64,000 bases of DNA from Bacillus sp. FJAT-18017 (GCF_001278805.1 NZ_CP012602.1:4548501-4612500), one strand, 5' to 3'; numbered from the stretch's first letter, positions 32,498 to 40,402 are shown. Translations and numbers: made by a program. The notes: a model not told the origin generated them from the letters alone.

Positions 32498-33316
32498 TTG
32501 TCTTTTGTTTCGCCAATGCTATTACACAAAGCGGATGAGCCGTTTAATGATGCCAATTACCTCACAGAGTTGAAGTTAGACGGCCTTCGCTTCATATATA
32601 CGGTCAATGACCAGGGACGGGTCCGGATGTATTCCCGGCATAACAATGAAATTACATCCAAATTCCCCGAATTAATGGACTTAGGACTCCCTCTTGGTAC
32701 AATCCTAGATGGTGAGTTAATCGTCACGGACAGTGAAGGGAAACCTGATTTTGAAGCTATGATGTCCCGCTTTCAGTCAGGAGCAAAAGGTTCTCACCCT
32801 GTAAGTTTCGTTGCCTTTGATGTAATCCAGTATAATGGTGAGCGAGTGACTGGGCTGCCGTTACTGGACCGGAAACAAATACTCGCCGATCTCGTTCCCA
32901 CTGATTCTTCTTTACTAGCAAAATCTCAATTCCTTGAAGGAAACGGAGCTGCATATTACGATGCAGTATGTTCCCAATCCTTAGAAGGAATAGTTATGAA
33001 GCGAAAAGATAGCCGGTACCAGGTTGGTAAACGTAGCCACGACTGGTTGAAGGTCATCAATTACGAATACGCTGATGTGCTTGTTATTGGCTACCGCAAA
33101 GAAGAATTCGGCTGGTTGCTCGCTGATCAGGATGGAGCCTACCTTGGAATTATGGAGCTCGGTGTTCCAGCTAGTGTGAAAACATGGATTTACAGCGCAA
33201 AGGTTCTTAATGAGACAGATAAGAACAAATACATTGAGCCGGTTCCGGTACAAGTGAAGTTCCGAAATTACACTAAGGCTGGGCTTTTAAGGCTACCTAG
33301 TTTTGTTTCTTGGTGA
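32498..33316 (+). CDS. ATP-dependent DNA ligase
   Basis: A 272-residue ligase. Motif I is ELKLDGLR, with Lys as the adenylated residue (near residue 26); also DGELIV (motif III), EGIVMKRKDSRY (motif IV) and DWLKVI (motif V). It starts at TTG (32498) with GGAG ten bases before. The C-terminal OB-fold part is short, as in other minimal phage and Bacillus LigB/YoqV-type ligases. It lies on the strand opposite to the methyltransferase and the early genes. It could seal nicks during phage replication or recombination. Confidence 0.93.
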   Translation: MSFVSPMLLHKADEPFNDANYLTELKLDGLRFIYTVNDQGRVRMYSRHNNEITSKFPELMDLGLPLGTILDGELIVTDSEGKPDFEAMMSRFQSGAKGSHPVSFVAFDVIQYNGERVTGLPLLDRKQILADLVPTDSSLLAKSQFLEGNGAAYYDAVCSQSLEGIVMKRKDSRYQVGKRSHDWLKVINYEYADVLVIGYRKEEFGWLLADQDGAYLGIMELGVPASVKTWIYSAKVLNETDKNKYIEPVPVQVKFRNYTKAGLLRLPSFVSW

Positions 33317-33375
33317 ACCTTTTGTGACATATATTTACAATATTGGCAAACTAACATATTCTTAATATGTAGTCG

Positions 33376-33527
33376 TTGACTACACCATAACGGTCCTCCT
33401 AACCGTTATTAATTGCTCCCCCGGCTAACGGCCTTCCCATAACCCGTTGCCGGGGTTTTATGTTATACTAGGGTTGTTACTCCGCCCCGACAGGCTATCC
33501 CTCCAAGGGTGACTTTGTCGGGGTTTT
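33376..33527 (+). terminator. Hairpins and terminator after the ligase
   Basis: Three inverted repeats follow in order: TAACGGT/ACCGTTA near 33388; CCCCGGC-AACGG against its complement around 33420-33455; and CCCCGACA (33485-33492) with TGTCGGGG (33516-33523) followed by TTTTTG. The last is a clear rightward terminator. The first two may be remnants of others, or part of a small RNA. Confidence 0.65.
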
Positions 33528-33529
33528 TG

Positions 33530-33852
33530 TTATTCAATGTGAAACTTCTTAACAGCTTTGTGCATGAAATATTCTTCTCCAGTTAATTGTTGGTACCAAA
33601 CCCGATTAGATAAATACACTTCTGGAAGCAAACCAAGCTTTTTATCTTTTGAAGTGTCCCAAGCTACTACTAAATTCCGAGCTATTATCTTGGTCAGTTT
33701 TTCGACCCTTTCTGCTTGCTGGATAAACCACTGTCGTTCCTCAACTTCTTTTTCAATGCTGCTAAATCTTCGCTAGGAACAACACCATCATGCATTTCAA
33801 TCCACTCTTTCAAATCATCCTTCGCTTTTTGAATGCGTTCTTTATTTGTCAC
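33530..33852 (-). pseudogene. Small coiled-coil phage protein, frameshifted
   Basis: The 5' part starts at GTG 33852 with AGGAGG eight bases upstream and reads TNKERIQKAKDDLKEWIEM then VPSEDLAALKK, ending early at 33694. In the next frame, from the same codon run AAAAAG (about 33745-33750), it continues KEVEERQWFIQQAERVEKL as an unbroken coiled coil, and ends KKFHIE at 33530. One missing A in that run explains the break. Joined, it would be about 107 residues. It lacks recognised motifs. Like the methyltransferase, the fault lies in a homopolymer; slippage at G-AAA-AAG is also conceivable. Confidence 0.65.
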
Positions 33853-33957
33853 CCGTTTTCCCCTCCTATCGAACATAATTACTCTTTTGTTACATAATTT
33901 TGAAACCAATTATTTTTTAATCCGTAAAAAATAGCACAATATACACGGAGGAATATA

Positions 33958-34521
33958 ATGAATTTTTTCACACTTTTTATCCCACTTTTGATAACGATTT
34001 TGGGAACTTTAATTCCTATAAATGCGCTTAATGAAAAATCAAGTTTAGGAAGGACATTTTTCACTGACGAACAAAGGTTGAAAGTTAGATACTTCAACAC
34101 TGTCCTTTTAGCTACAATAATTTCATTTGGTTTTATTTATTTTTATCTAGCAATAAAAGTAAATGAAAGAAATGAATTTCGTCTTGAAACTTCGGAAATA
34201 GCATTCTCTTCAATCTGGGGTATTATATTATTTTTGATCCTAATTTTAATTACCTCTCCAATAATGAACTGGATTAACAATTTTAAAATAAAGTATCACT
34301 TTAAATATAAAGTTTCCCTCCCTGAAGAAGACCTTCAAATTTACATTATTAGGATGCACGATAAGGATACGTGCGTTTGTTCTAAAAACCCGAATATCGA
34401 ATATAATAATAAAGGTGTATATATCCTAATTCCGATGCAAAATATAATGGGAAAGAACCTAAAGCAAATAAGAATCAAAAAACCTAAACGAACGTTTTGG
34501 TCTAAATTTTTCAATCTATAA
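33958..34521 (+). CDS. Membrane protein of unknown role, 187 aa
   Basis: A lone rightward gene among leftward ones. Three hydrophobic helices (about 4-24, 50-68, 84-104) are followed by a soluble part with YKVSLPEEDLQIYIIRMHDKD and a basic C-terminus. A GGAGG lies 5 bases before the ATG. Very A/T-rich. It has its own terminator (34527-34550). Shape and setting are those of a lysogeny-expressed accessory gene, but there is no recognised family. Confidence 0.65.
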   Translation: MNFFTLFIPLLITILGTLIPINALNEKSSLGRTFFTDEQRLKVRYFNTVLLATIISFGFIYFYLAIKVNERNEFRLETSEIAFSSIWGIILFLILILITSPIMNWINNFKIKYHFKYKVSLPEEDLQIYIIRMHDKDTCVCSKNPNIEYNNKGVYILIPMQNIMGKNLKQIRIKKPKRTFWSKFFNL

Positions 34522-34526
34522 TATTG

Positions 34527-34550
34527 TCATCCCTTTAGGGATGATTTTTT
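34527..34550 (+). terminator. Terminator after the 187-residue membrane gene
   Basis: TCATCCC, TTTA loop, GGGATGA, followed by TTTTTTT. A clear rightward terminator. Confidence 0.8.
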
Positions 34551-34573
34551 TATATAGCAAAACACAAAATTTG

Positions 34574-34777
34574 TTACCACGGTTCATCCGGAGCATCCAG
34601 ATCAACACATATAATGGGATTGACCGTTTGCCTCTTTTCAAGTCTCCGCTTATAGGCGTTGGTTGCATAATAAGATATGGTTCTTACCTGTACATCTAAG
34701 CGATTTGCCAGTTCTTTAGCAGTACCAATACAAATGAACGTATCACCTTTATATAAAGCGAATTCACGCTCTTTCAT
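34574..34777 (-). CDS. Small phage protein with HTH-like segment
   Basis: A 67-residue protein (MKEREFALYKGDTFICIGTAKELANRLDV). KELANRLDVQVRTISYYAT is a helix-turn-helix-like region, of the kind found in short early proteins of Bacillus and lactococcal phages. It overlaps the gene before it by one base (ATG within TAATG-like joint). The C-terminus is acidic, ending in DAPDEPW. Function unknown; could act as a small regulator near the end of the early operon. Confidence 0.7.
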   Translation of the reverse strand: MKEREFALYKGDTFICIGTAKELANRLDVQVRTISYYATNAYKRRLEKRQTVNPIICVDLDAPDEPW

Positions 34778-35061
34778 TAGCCTTTTGCCCTAGCTGCAGC
34801 CAAGAGTTCACCCCGCCTCTTGGCCGCTTCCTTCTGTTCATCAGTCAGATTACGAACCTGCCTCATGCTGATCTGCTTTTCATGGAGTGTCCCCTGAACT
34901 GCTATAGGTTTGAAATTCTCCGATTCTATTACTTTAAAATCACCTAATTTAGCAAGTTTGCGGATATGTTTCGGTACGGTAGAGTAAACAGACCATAAAC
35001 CAGTGGAACTATCAAAAACTAAAGTGGTTTCTTGTTCTTCACGAGAATAGCCCATCTTCAC
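34777..35061 (-). CDS. Small early phage protein
   Basis: A 94-residue protein with a beta-rich first half (ETTLVFDSSTGLWSVYSTVP) and a charged helical end (TDEQKEAAKRRGELLAAARAKG). Proteins of this composition accompany early operons of Bacillus phages. No defined domain. It is closely followed by the HTH-like gene and preceded by the tyrosine recombinase within nine bases, so all are in one operon. Confidence 0.7.
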   Translation of the reverse strand: MKMGYSREEQETTLVFDSSTGLWSVYSTVPKHIRKLAKLGDFKVIESENFKPIAVQGTLHEKQISMRQVRNLTDEQKEAAKRRGELLAAARAKG

Positions 35062-35069
35062 CTTCCTCT

Positions 35070-35612
35070 CTAAAGGTTAAAGTCATCAATTGCTTCGTCC
35101 ATGAGATCTTGATTGATTCCGATATACCTTAACGTGACCGACGGACTGGAATGGTTGAAGATTTCTTGGAGCAAAGCCACATCCTTAGTCTTTTGATAAA
35201 AGTGATATCCGAATGTTTTCCTAAGCGTGTGCGTTCCGATTTCATTTAATCCAACTTCCTTAGCAGTATCATTAAGTATCTTCCAAGCATGGCATCGACC
35301 AATAGGCTTGGTTCCTCTCCTGGACTGAAAAAGGTAACTGTCAATTTCAAGATTTGCGGTATATTCGCCTATTTGCCTTTGAAGCTCCACGTTAATTTTG
35401 AAACGCTTTGGCTTACCTGTTTTCTTTTCTTTCATGTTGATATGAGTCTTACCTTTCACATCAGAAACTTTAAGGCGAAGCAAGTCACTGATTCGTAATC
35501 CTGTATTAATCCCCATTAATAGAAGAAAATAGTTTCGATAACTTTGCTTTAGTAAAACCCGCTTCATCTCGCCAATCTTCTCTAAGTCCCTAATGGGCTG
35601 TACGGTTTTCAC
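35070..35612 (-). CDS. Tyrosine recombinase, catalytic domain only
   Basis: A 180-residue protein with all catalytic residues: Arg40 (GLRISD), a Lys near 64, His128-x-x-Arg131 (THTLRKT), His154 (FNHSS) and Tyr163 (LRYIG). The N-terminal arm and SAM-like core-binding domain are missing; the family usual length is near 300-380. Such short ones are found in early regions of Bacillus phages and may resolve genome multimers. It is not the integrase: the serine recombinase beside attR fills that role. Confidence 0.88.
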   Translation of the reverse strand: MKTVQPIRDLEKIGEMKRVLLKQSYRNYFLLLMGINTGLRISDLLRLKVSDVKGKTHINMKEKKTGKPKRFKINVELQRQIGEYTANLEIDSYLFQSRRGTKPIGRCHAWKILNDTAKEVGLNEIGTHTLRKTFGYHFYQKTKDVALLQEIFNHSSPSVTLRYIGINQDLMDEAIDDFNL

Positions 35613-35827
35613 TTTTTCTTCCTCGTCCTATTACACTTTGTAAAAGGTCGTCCTCTTTTGGGAGGTTTATCATTATCTAGCACCTTGCCAATCTCACGCA
35701 ACCCAGAGTAAGTATGACAACCTCCGCATCTTGTATCTGGAGGTGAACCTGTAGTATTATTCATTGGGCAAGATTTGCAATTGTTTAGTAGTTGATCGAG
35801 ACGAGCCATCATAGTTATACGATTCAT
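35609..35827 (-). CDS. Zinc-finger phage protein
   Basis: A 72-residue protein with start ATG at 35827, overlapping the stop of the upstream gene by ATGA. CKSCPMNN and CGGCHTY pairs form a probable zinc finger; the C-terminal tail is basic (RGRPFTKCNRTRKKK). Such proteins occur beside RusA and recombinase genes in Bacillus phages and are likely to bind DNA. It overlaps the tyrosine recombinase by four bases. Confidence 0.78.
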   Translation of the reverse strand: MNRITMMARLDQLLNNCKSCPMNNTTGSPPDTRCGGCHTYSGLREIGKVLDNDKPPKRGRPFTKCNRTRKKK

Positions 35828-35955
35828 GAGATTCTTTTCCACCCTTTACGAATCCGCGAGTTTAGCTCGTACTTCTTTAGCGGTTCATATACATAAACAC
35901 GGTTATCTTCTTCCCGGCGGTAGAGCAAATACCAACGGGCTCCCCTTTTACTCAT
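35824..35955 (-). CDS. Small basic phage protein, 43 aa
   Basis: A 43-residue frame (MSKRGARWYLLYRREEDNRVYVYEP... ending WKRIS). Its ATG lies five bases after the stop of the RusA gene, with GAGGTG in front, and its stop overlaps the zinc-finger start by ATGA. The length is short, but the coupling on both sides and the aromatic/basic strand pattern make it a real gene. Function unknown. Confidence 0.65.
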   Translation of the reverse strand: MSKRGARWYLLYRREEDNRVYVYEPLKKYELNSRIRKGWKRIS

Positions 35956-35960
35956 GCACC

Positions 35961-36374
35961 TCACTCCATTTCAGTAACTTTTACAATTACCCTAGGTGTT
36001 TGGCTGTAATATTTCCTTACGACCAGATCCACTACTTGGCTATCATCTTTCCAAACAACCGACTTTAAGGCATCCTTAATACCCTTGGCATAATTATCGA
36101 CATCCGGTTTTGTTATAGGCCGGAGCTTCCCTTCCTCAGCTTGTTGCAATTTCTTTTTAGAAAAACTTTTCAAAGTCGCCTTGTAAACTATAATTTCGAG
36201 TTTAAGCGGACCTTCGAACAACTGAGGAGGTTTATTTTGACTCGCGACCATCTTTACATAATGTTTAAAATCCTTTGACTTTGCCGGGTCACGAACTGTC
36301 ACTATTCCATTTTTAGAGCTAAAGCGGGGCCGGCCCTGTGCAACCGGCTCACCGTAAACTGTAAATTCAATCAT
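35961..36374 (-). CDS. rusA: RusA-family Holliday junction resolvase
   Basis: A 137-residue resolvase. The start IEFTVYGEPVAQGRPRF, KPDVDNYAKGIKDAL (catalytic Asp pair) and WKDDSQVVDL are unmistakable RusA motifs. It cuts four-way junctions formed during phage recombination or clears branches before packaging. It lies in the early operon, with one-base joint to the previous gene. Confidence 0.95.
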   Translation of the reverse strand: MIEFTVYGEPVAQGRPRFSSKNGIVTVRDPAKSKDFKHYVKMVASQNKPPQLFEGPLKLEIIVYKATLKSFSKKKLQQAEEGKLRPITKPDVDNYAKGIKDALKSVVWKDDSQVVDLVVRKYYSQTPRVIVKVTEME

Positions 36375-36604
36375 TATTTAATCACCCGTCTTAACTTTGC
36401 CTTCCAGGAGCTTTTCGGAGTATTCTGAATGAAAATATTCCTGCCGTAAGCATCCCGCTTCCACTGCTTTCCGTCGTTGGTTATTTGCGTTAACGGATAG
36501 ATAACTTCGTACCCTCTCCGTAGTAAGTCATCTATCGCTTGCCGCGCTTCCTTTTCTGTTTTCCTGGTGACGGTGGTATCTTGGAATCGCGTGGAGGTAA
36601 TCAA
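36374..36604 (-). CDS. Early phage protein, 76 aa
   Basis: I take the TTG at 36604 as the start: AGGAG lies eight bases upstream and the TTG overlaps the stop of the dUTPase-like gene by TTGA. A longer frame exists but would run 120 bases into that gene. The protein (ITSTRFQDTTVTRKTEKEA, then LLRRGYEVIYPLTQ, then KQWKRDAYGRNIF) seems a small alpha/beta domain. No known family. The end ...KAKLRRVIK is basic, consistent with nucleic-acid binding. Confidence 0.65.
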   Translation of the reverse strand: MITSTRFQDTTVTRKTEKEARQAIDDLLRRGYEVIYPLTQITNDGKQWKRDAYGRNIFIQNTPKSSWKAKLRRVIK

Positions 36605-37164
36605 TATCCTGTCTCCTGCCGCATAAAGTTCACAGCGTTCTTTTCCAAATATGCCTCGCAAATCTGCTCCCAAGTAAATCCGAGCATATCCATAAGGCCG
36701 ATATATAGGCTCCATGTACAATGCCAGTCGGTTGGCACATAACAGGTTCGCGCTTGATCTATTAAATCTAGAACTTGCTCTTCAAGCGATAATTTCTTAA
36801 ACAATTCCACAGCAGGTGAATCGATGTTTATGTCGTTGGCGATAGATAGGAGAAAATGAAGAACATCGACTGCTTCTTCAAGTAGCGGGTTCTTGCCTTT
36901 TCCTTCACATTCCCAGCATTCAACTTCAGCATAATCAGCCATCCCCACAAAACCGGCATTCTTACACTCAGGGCAGGTAGTCCTTGGCTCTTGGTCATGA
37001 CTCCAACACTTGAAAAATCTTGCCTCATTCGCCATTTCGCCAATCTCCACAAACAAGGCGATTAGCTTCTTAGCCCGCCTATCCTCGCCTTGCTTTCGAG
37101 GATGTTCATTTTCAATCCGTTCATCAAGGTCTTTTTCCATCTGTAATAGTTTAGTGAATTCCAT
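36601..37164 (-). CDS. dUTPase-like all-alpha pyrophosphatase with zinc insert
   Basis: A 187-residue protein of the dUTPase_2/MazG-like all-alpha group: VEIGEMANEARFFKCW carries the E-x-x-E metal motif, and LLEEAVDVLHFLLSIAND the E-x-x-D motif. Between them lies an insert with CPECKNAG and CWECEGKG, two Cys pairs that should bind zinc and are absent from many relatives. It likely breaks down dUTP to keep uracil out of phage DNA. Its stop overlaps the next gene's TTG. Confidence 0.85.
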   Translation of the reverse strand: MEFTKLLQMEKDLDERIENEHPRKQGEDRRAKKLIALFVEIGEMANEARFFKCWSHDQEPRTTCPECKNAGFVGMADYAEVECWECEGKGKNPLLEEAVDVLHFLLSIANDINIDSPAVELFKKLSLEEQVLDLIDQARTCYVPTDWHCTWSLYIGLMDMLGFTWEQICEAYLEKNAVNFMRQETGY

Positions 37165-37444
37165 GCCCGTCCCCTTTCAAGCCACTCGGCCTTCTCTTAA
37201 TTTCCTTTTCTCTCGCAAGGTGAATAAGCGCAAGAATTATTTCGTCAGGATCCCTCTTAAAGTGCTTTGCCATGTTGAGAACACTTTGGTTTTCCCTCCA
37301 AATTGCAGCAAGGTAAATGAGGTCCGGCTCGTCCCATACAAAATCCATGTCCTCCAGCACAATAATTCTATTTTTTCTAGGATGGCGGTTAGGCCCTGTG
37401 GTTCCCTTTTTCCGTCCGCGTTGTTGCTTTTGCTCTAATACCAT
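37151..37444 (-). CDS. Early phage protein with HTH-like region
   Basis: About 97 residues from the ATG at 37444, which overlaps the end of the preceding gene; a longer frame with ATG at 37495 is also open. The N-terminus is very basic (RGRKKGTTGPNRHPRKNR), and DLIYLAAIWRENQSVLNMAKHFKRDPDEIILAL suggests a helix-turn-helix. It is followed by the dUTPase-like gene with a 14-base overlap. Function unknown; DNA binding likely. Confidence 0.68.
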   Translation of the reverse strand: MVLEQKQQRGRKKGTTGPNRHPRKNRIIVLEDMDFVWDEPDLIYLAAIWRENQSVLNMAKHFKRDPDEIILALIHLAREKEIKRRPSGLKGDGHGIH

Positions 37445-37668
37445 TTGTTTGCATCTGCCTCGATATCTATCTGCCGGAATGTGGCAAGTACCCATTGTTG
37501 TTTCAAATCGTCGTAATCAAGTTCAAAAACCGACTTGCCTGTATCTGTTTGGCTAACTCCCATTCCAAGCAGTTTTTCTAGGATAAACTGTTTTTTTAAT
37601 TCCAGTTCCAACCCTTTAGCTCCCCTGGCCTCTTTCTGAAGCACGACAGATTCTAGAAGGACACCCAT
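37435..37668 (-). CDS. Early phage protein, 77 aa
   Basis: A 77-residue protein (MGVLLESVVLQKEARGAKGLELELKK start). Helical, with an acidic middle (SVFELDYDDLKQQWVLATFRQI). Its ATG overlaps the stop of the gene before by one base. No recognised domain; it is part of the early operon. Proteins of this type are common and unstudied in Bacillus phages. Confidence 0.68.
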   Translation of the reverse strand: MGVLLESVVLQKEARGAKGLELELKKQFILEKLLGMGVSQTDTGKSVFELDYDDLKQQWVLATFRQIDIEADANKWY

Positions 37669-37931
37669 TACACGTTCACCGGATGACGTTGGGCTAGTTG
37701 TTCCTCGAGCTGATCCAACCTTGCTTCAAGTCCGAGAATGTACTGGGCTTGAGAAAGATTTTGTTCAGCTAGGGATAAATACGGGCGAAGTCCTTTGCTG
37801 TGGCGGAGCTTGCGGTTTTCTGCATGCAGCTCGTCCACTTTATCAATGAGCCAAAGAATATCATCTTTGTTAAAACGACCACGTTTATGATCGGCTCTAA
37901 AATCAGCCAGTTTCTTCTCCAAGCAATTCAC
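37668..37931 (-). CDS. Coiled-coil early phage protein
   Basis: An 87-residue helical protein; IDKVDELHAENRKLRH and LEARLDQLEEQLAQRH are heptad-like coiled coils. It overlaps the DnaD-like gene by four bases (ATGA). Might be a replisome accessory factor by its position; no motif proves it. Confidence 0.68.
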   Translation of the reverse strand: MNCLEKKLADFRADHKRGRFNKDDILWLIDKVDELHAENRKLRHSKGLRPYLSLAEQNLSQAQYILGLEARLDQLEEQLAQRHPVNV

Positions 37932-38857
37932 TCCCTAAAATGATTTAATTTTTCCTGGACTCTTCTCTTTTTCTCTTCCAAATCTTCAGTAGGCTCCTGC
38001 TGCTGTTCAGGCTGTGGTTCCTTTTCGTTCATCCAATCAGGTACTATTTCTTGCCTAATTGGTTTTTTATATGAGCTGGATCGCCCCAGCTTTTGCTTAT
38101 TGAATTTCTCCTGCTCATAAGCTTTCACTCTATCAAGGGTGGCCAGGTTATTATTCTTCCACTCTTTCAGCAGGTACTCCACGAAGCCGAAATACCGTTT
38201 GTTTTTGCTGTCCGCTATCTGAATGGCCTCATTCACGATATCCTGGTTTCCACCAAAATCATCCACCCACTTCCAAAGTGAGTCGGCCTGAAATGTGGAC
38301 AACCGGCAAAGCGATTTTTCGAAAAACACAACGGGATTTTCTATAACTTCTGCGGCAGTAGTGGTAGTAGTATCTTTTTCATTCTTAAAACATTCTTTAT
38401 CATTCTTGTTTATATCCGCGCACTGTTCCTTGACTGTTACCTTACTGTTACCCTCAACACTTTTTTGTTGGTAAACGTGCCAATTTAATAGGGTGATTAG
38501 TGTGTACTGCCTGTTACCCTTCCCGCGGTCAATTTTTATCATTGACTGTTTCTCCATCCATTCAAGAATAGTGGAAACTGTCTTGGGGTTGGGTTCCTTC
38601 CACTTCACCCCCTCATACCAGCCGATGTTCTTTGCGATATCCCTAACCGATGTGAGGTGCTGGCCAGCTTTTATGGTCAAATGGGTTCCGTCCCGCATAG
38701 GGATAGTGGCATCGTGATGGTTGACAATGTATTTAAGATATTGCCAGGCTCGGTGGTAAAGGGGAGGCATCATCCATATTGCGCTGTGCATTTCTTTCCG
38801 ATGATCCTTAATGTACCCCTGCAAAGGAGCACCTCCCTTGCTATCTTTAGAACTCAA
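37928..38857 (-). CDS. DnaD-like replication initiator
   Basis: A 309-residue protein. The N-terminal 110 residues are a winged helix found in phage replisome organisers (SAIWMMPPLYHRAWQYLKYIVN, then DIAKNIGWYEGVKWKEPNPKTVSTILEWMEKQ). The C-terminal half holds a DnaD-like helical domain (WKWVDDFGGNQDIVNEAIQIA, GFVEYLLKEWKNNNLATLDRV). It likely loads the host DnaC helicase at the phage origin. No separate DnaC-like loader gene is seen next to it, so it may use the host DnaI. Confidence 0.88.
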   Translation of the reverse strand: MSSKDSKGGAPLQGYIKDHRKEMHSAIWMMPPLYHRAWQYLKYIVNHHDATIPMRDGTHLTIKAGQHLTSVRDIAKNIGWYEGVKWKEPNPKTVSTILEWMEKQSMIKIDRGKGNRQYTLITLLNWHVYQQKSVEGNSKVTVKEQCADINKNDKECFKNEKDTTTTTAAEVIENPVVFFEKSLCRLSTFQADSLWKWVDDFGGNQDIVNEAIQIADSKNKRYFGFVEYLLKEWKNNNLATLDRVKAYEQEKFNKQKLGRSSSYKKPIRQEIVPDWMNEKEPQPEQQQEPTEDLEEKKRRVQEKLNHFRE

Positions 38858-38928
38858 CTATTTATTTGTGGAATAAAACGTAGCCGTTTTGCTATAATGG
38901 TTATATATTCTTTCTTAATGGTCCGACG

Positions 38929-39708
38929 TTACCGCGTCAGGCTTTTTTTCTGTCTTTGCTCTAGAAATTTATTGATGAAATATACCTGGCCTTTACCTGT
39001 CACTTTAGGTGTACGTGTGGTACGAACAGAGCCATCCGGATTGTTGATGGTCCGTTTTTTAATTTCGAAAAGGCCGATATCCATGCTGTACTGGGTGGGA
39101 AGATTAAACATTTCTCCTTGCTTTCGGATAAGGTATCCCTGTTTCCGCAGCCATTCAAAAAGACGATTTTGTCCAATATCTATACCATTTTGATTAAGCA
39201 GCTTCGCCAGCTCACCGATAAGAATGGATGTATTGGAGGTTTCAAGAGCTTCAGCAAATAGAACTTTTGGTTTCTGTTCCGCAATTTTCTGTTCCGCTTC
39301 TAATCTTTTTGTCTGTTCTTCTTTTAATCTAGTGGCCAGGTCAATTAAAAAGTCAGGGCTTGTGAGAGCCTTTTCCAACGTTTCACCTGTCATATAGGCC
39401 CCATTCTTTCGGATGGAAGGAATTACTTCATGAGTGATCCAGCGTTTGAATTGTTTTGCTTCTGTTTTACGACTGCCGAGTATTAATGTATAAAGTCCCG
39501 GCTCATTTACTATATTTACTGACCCGCGAAAGCCCTCAGTTGAAATGAGGGCTTTTTCATCCTCATCTAACCGTTTTAAAGCTTCCGATGGATTTCCTAT
39601 TTCAAGGACCTCGCACACGTCCTTAGCAATAAACCAAGGTTCACCGTTCCTCACAGCCGTCCTGACGTCATGCCCGCTGTAGTTAAATACCTTCTGCAAT
39701 TCTTTCAT
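38929..39708 (-). CDS. BRO-family antirepressor with KilAC domain
   Basis: A 259-residue protein. N-terminal Bro-N (FNYSGHDVRTAVRNGEPWFIAKDVCEVLEI, then INEPGLYTLIL and KQFKRWITHEVIPSIRK). The C-terminal part from LETSNTSILIGELAKLLNQNG to the end is the KilAC/ANT domain. Such antirepressors free the phage promoter from CI. It follows the Cro-like gene and is read leftward, so it is early. It ends near a hairpin with T-run. Confidence 0.93.
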   Translation of the reverse strand: MKELQKVFNYSGHDVRTAVRNGEPWFIAKDVCEVLEIGNPSEALKRLDEDEKALISTEGFRGSVNIVNEPGLYTLILGSRKTEAKQFKRWITHEVIPSIRKNGAYMTGETLEKALTSPDFLIDLATRLKEEQTKRLEAEQKIAEQKPKVLFAEALETSNTSILIGELAKLLNQNGIDIGQNRLFEWLRKQGYLIRKQGEMFNLPTQYSMDIGLFEIKKRTINNPDGSVRTTRTPKVTGKGQVYFINKFLEQRQKKSLTR

Positions 39709-39739
39709 CCATTTCTCCTTTCTTTTGGCAATGAATTAT

Positions 39740-39820
39740 TTATTCATAAGTCAATCCGGCCCAAGTCAACATGATTACGACAATTAAACCAATCGCTATG
39801 ATGTAGCCCGTATGTACCAT
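39740..39820 (-). CDS. Possible 26-residue membrane peptide
   Basis: A short frame (MVHTGYIIAIGLIVV... ending LTYE) with one hydrophobic helix and only AAAGGG directly before the ATG. The frame stays open for about 17 more codons upstream without ATG, and reads as an amphipathic stretch (FAEIGERQSEYLKG), so a non-standard start may be used. Low certainty. Such tiny membrane peptides are common between antirepressor and Cro-like genes. Confidence 0.35.
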   Translation of the reverse strand: MVHTGYIIAIGLIVVIMLTWAGLTYE

Positions 39821-39891
39821 CCCTTTCAAGTATTCCGATTGTCGTTCACCAATTTCTGCAAATCGGGTAAAAAGGAAAGCCTGGTTAGGCT

Positions 39892-40122
39892 TTAATTATT
39901 TGGCTTATAGCAATTTAATACGGCCTGGCTGATTCTCTCTAAAGCTGGATTGCCTTTCTTCATTTCTTCTTCAAACCATAGTTTTCGCTCCAACGAGGTC
40001 ATAGAAACCAAAGGACTGTGAATAATAACCGTTGTATTACCGATGATGTGTGTTTTACTTGTCATGTCCGCATGCCCCCTTGAATCATATGTATGCTTGC
40101 GGACAACACTTATTGCGGACAT
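39892..40122 (-). CDS. Small early phage protein, 76 aa
   Basis: A 76-residue protein (MSAISVVRKHTYDSRGHADM start). The middle HIIGNTTVIIHSPLVSMTSLERKLWFEEEMKKGNP is typical of a short conserved phage protein that follows the Cro-like gene. Function unknown. A start at the internal Met20 is possible. Co-transcribed with its neighbours, six bases apart from the gene before. Confidence 0.65.
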   Translation of the reverse strand: MSAISVVRKHTYDSRGHADMTSKTHIIGNTTVIIHSPLVSMTSLERKLWFEEEMKKGNPALERISQAVLNCYKPNN

Positions 40123-40128
40123 TTATTT

Positions 40129-40380
40129 TCACCTCTTTACTCGATGAGCCTCGTCACTTTGGATTGTTGGTACTGTAGTTATCAAATCGATAAAATTTAT
40201 ATTCCGGTCCTGACAGAACGCCATCAGCTTCCCTAAAAATTTTGGGCCTGCATTGCTATCTGAATTAAGTATTTTGTGCAATTGGCCGACATCCACATCC
40301 AGCATCCGAGCAAACTTGTTGTAACTACCGTCTGCCGAATTATCCATGAGTTTCCTCACTCTTGACTTATCAAGGTACAT
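40129..40380 (-). CDS. Cro-like XRE repressor
   Basis: An 83-residue DNA-binding protein with a helix-turn-helix (NKFARMLDVDVGQLHKILNSDSNAG). It is the first leftward gene facing the CI-like repressor, the standard Cro place, and has a GGAGG in front of the ATG. It should lower CI expression and promote lytic growth by binding operators in 40381-40588. Confidence 0.85.
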   Translation of the reverse strand: MYLDKSRVRKLMDNSADGSYNKFARMLDVDVGQLHKILNSDSNAGPKFLGKLMAFCQDRNINFIDLITTVPTIQSDEAHRVKR

Positions 40381-40402
40381 ATAACAACTGCCTCCTTTCT
40401 CC

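Noticed and set aside
34574..35061. Toxin-antitoxin pair
   Set aside because: The two small genes have the layout of such a pair, but neither shows a known toxin fold or motif, and they belong to the early operon.
36605..36721. Extended N-terminus of the 76-residue early protein to ATG 36721
   Set aside because: It would run 120 bases into the dUTPase-like gene; the TTG at 36604 has AGGAG and a TTGA overlap.
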